Shown here piece after piece: positions 63,863-64,000 of a DNA stretch of 64,000 nucleotides. The position numbers and the translations under genes are program-made. The notes beneath the pieces were generated by a model, which was not told where the DNA came from, made no database searches, and saw nothing but the letters and a program-made list of their open reading frames with translations. How positions within the stretch are numbered: position 1 is the stretch's first letter; each line of letters begins with the position of its first letter. Origin of the DNA: NORP181 sp047623555 (lineage in GTDB: Bacteria; Pseudomonadota; Alphaproteobacteria; Rhodobacterales; Rhodobacteraceae); the NCBI GenBank assembly GCA_047623555.1, contig JBLHMP010000005.1, forward strand, positions 1 through 64,000, given 5' to 3'.

Positions 63863-64000
63863 CCAGTACCGTAGGAAAAAGTCGCCTTTTTTCAGCCTCT
63901 TGGCAAAAACCCACCTATTCCCTCCACCTTAACCGTTCGTTTTGGCAGATTTCATTGCTCAGGCTCCACATCTGGTCGCCGCATCACACCGCTTATGATT

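Noticed and set aside
1..64000. CRISPR arrays, tRNA, rRNA, insertion sequences, prophage
   Set aside because: No regularly spaced repeats, cloverleaf-like segments, transposases or phage genes were recognised by eye.

Overview
The window looks like a chromosomal segment of a marine Rhodobacterales bacterium of the Roseobacter group. This rests on gene content and order: an ethylmalonyl-CoA (EMC) pathway, an HvrA-type H-NS protein, TIGR02186 and TIGR02302 family proteins, a luxR-luxI pair next to crotonyl-CoA carboxylase/reductase, and a trpB-trpF-lapA-ihfB block. Composition is moderately GC-rich. The genus cannot be fixed from the sequence. I see no prophage, insertion sequence, CRISPR array, rRNA or tRNA. 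Most of the window is conserved core metabolism.

Layout. 1-2.8 kb: the end of a nucleoside-type ABC permease, then a TauE/SafE exporter with its TIGR02186 partner. 2.8-6.8 kb: an SDR and a RecD-like helicase, then a quorum-sensing unit (luxR, luxI and a small overlapping ORF). 7-13 kb: EMC enzymes ccr and ecm with an acyltransferase, hvrA and deoD. 13-17.4 kb: the sdhCDAB operon and a DUF1989 gene. 18-20.7 kb: an operon of (3S)-malyl-CoA thioesterase, NnrU, a DUF1737 protein and mesaconyl-CoA hydratase. 22-33 kb: mdh, a decayed gene, and a long sucC-sucD-sucA-sucB-MAPEG-lpdA operon. 33-36.5 kb: ftsE-ftsX-plsC and a zinc-ribbon protein. 36.5-42.8 kb: TIGR02302, lysA, an LptM-like lipoprotein, argH and a TlpA-like thioredoxin. 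43-50 kb: a sterol-desaturase-like hydroxylase, tag, an EAL protein, phaA-phaB, a DMT exporter, and trmN6 with a DUF2007 gene. 50-56.6 kb: polyprenyl synthase, ispE, a TPR protein, a CHMI tautomerase, an excalibur protein and ETF-QO. 56.9-64 kb: an NrtS-like protein, a class III cyclase, SoxR with a VOC gene, greA, trpB, trpF, lapA and ihfB.

How the genes work together. phaA and phaB turn acetyl-CoA into 3-hydroxybutyryl-CoA, which feeds either polyhydroxybutyrate or the EMC pathway. ccr, ecm, mesaconyl-CoA hydratase and malyl-CoA thioesterase carry EMC carbon to malate. mdh, sdh, suc and lpdA form most of the TCA cycle that takes it on. The window is therefore rich in acetyl-CoA assimilation and oxidation genes, spread over several transcription units.

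The most interesting non-coding signal is a pair of GTGATCAC palindromes, about two helical turns apart, found upstream of both the sdh operon and the suc operon. This suggests one regulator controlling two TCA operons. Other signals are a palindromic TTGC/GCAA cluster before ccr, a CTGC-N4-GCAG site before phaA, a 19-bp-spacer SoxR-type promoter, two dispersed hairpin repeat families, a multi-lesion pseudogene after mdh, and an AT-rich compositional mosaic running from the 3' part of ecm into deoD.
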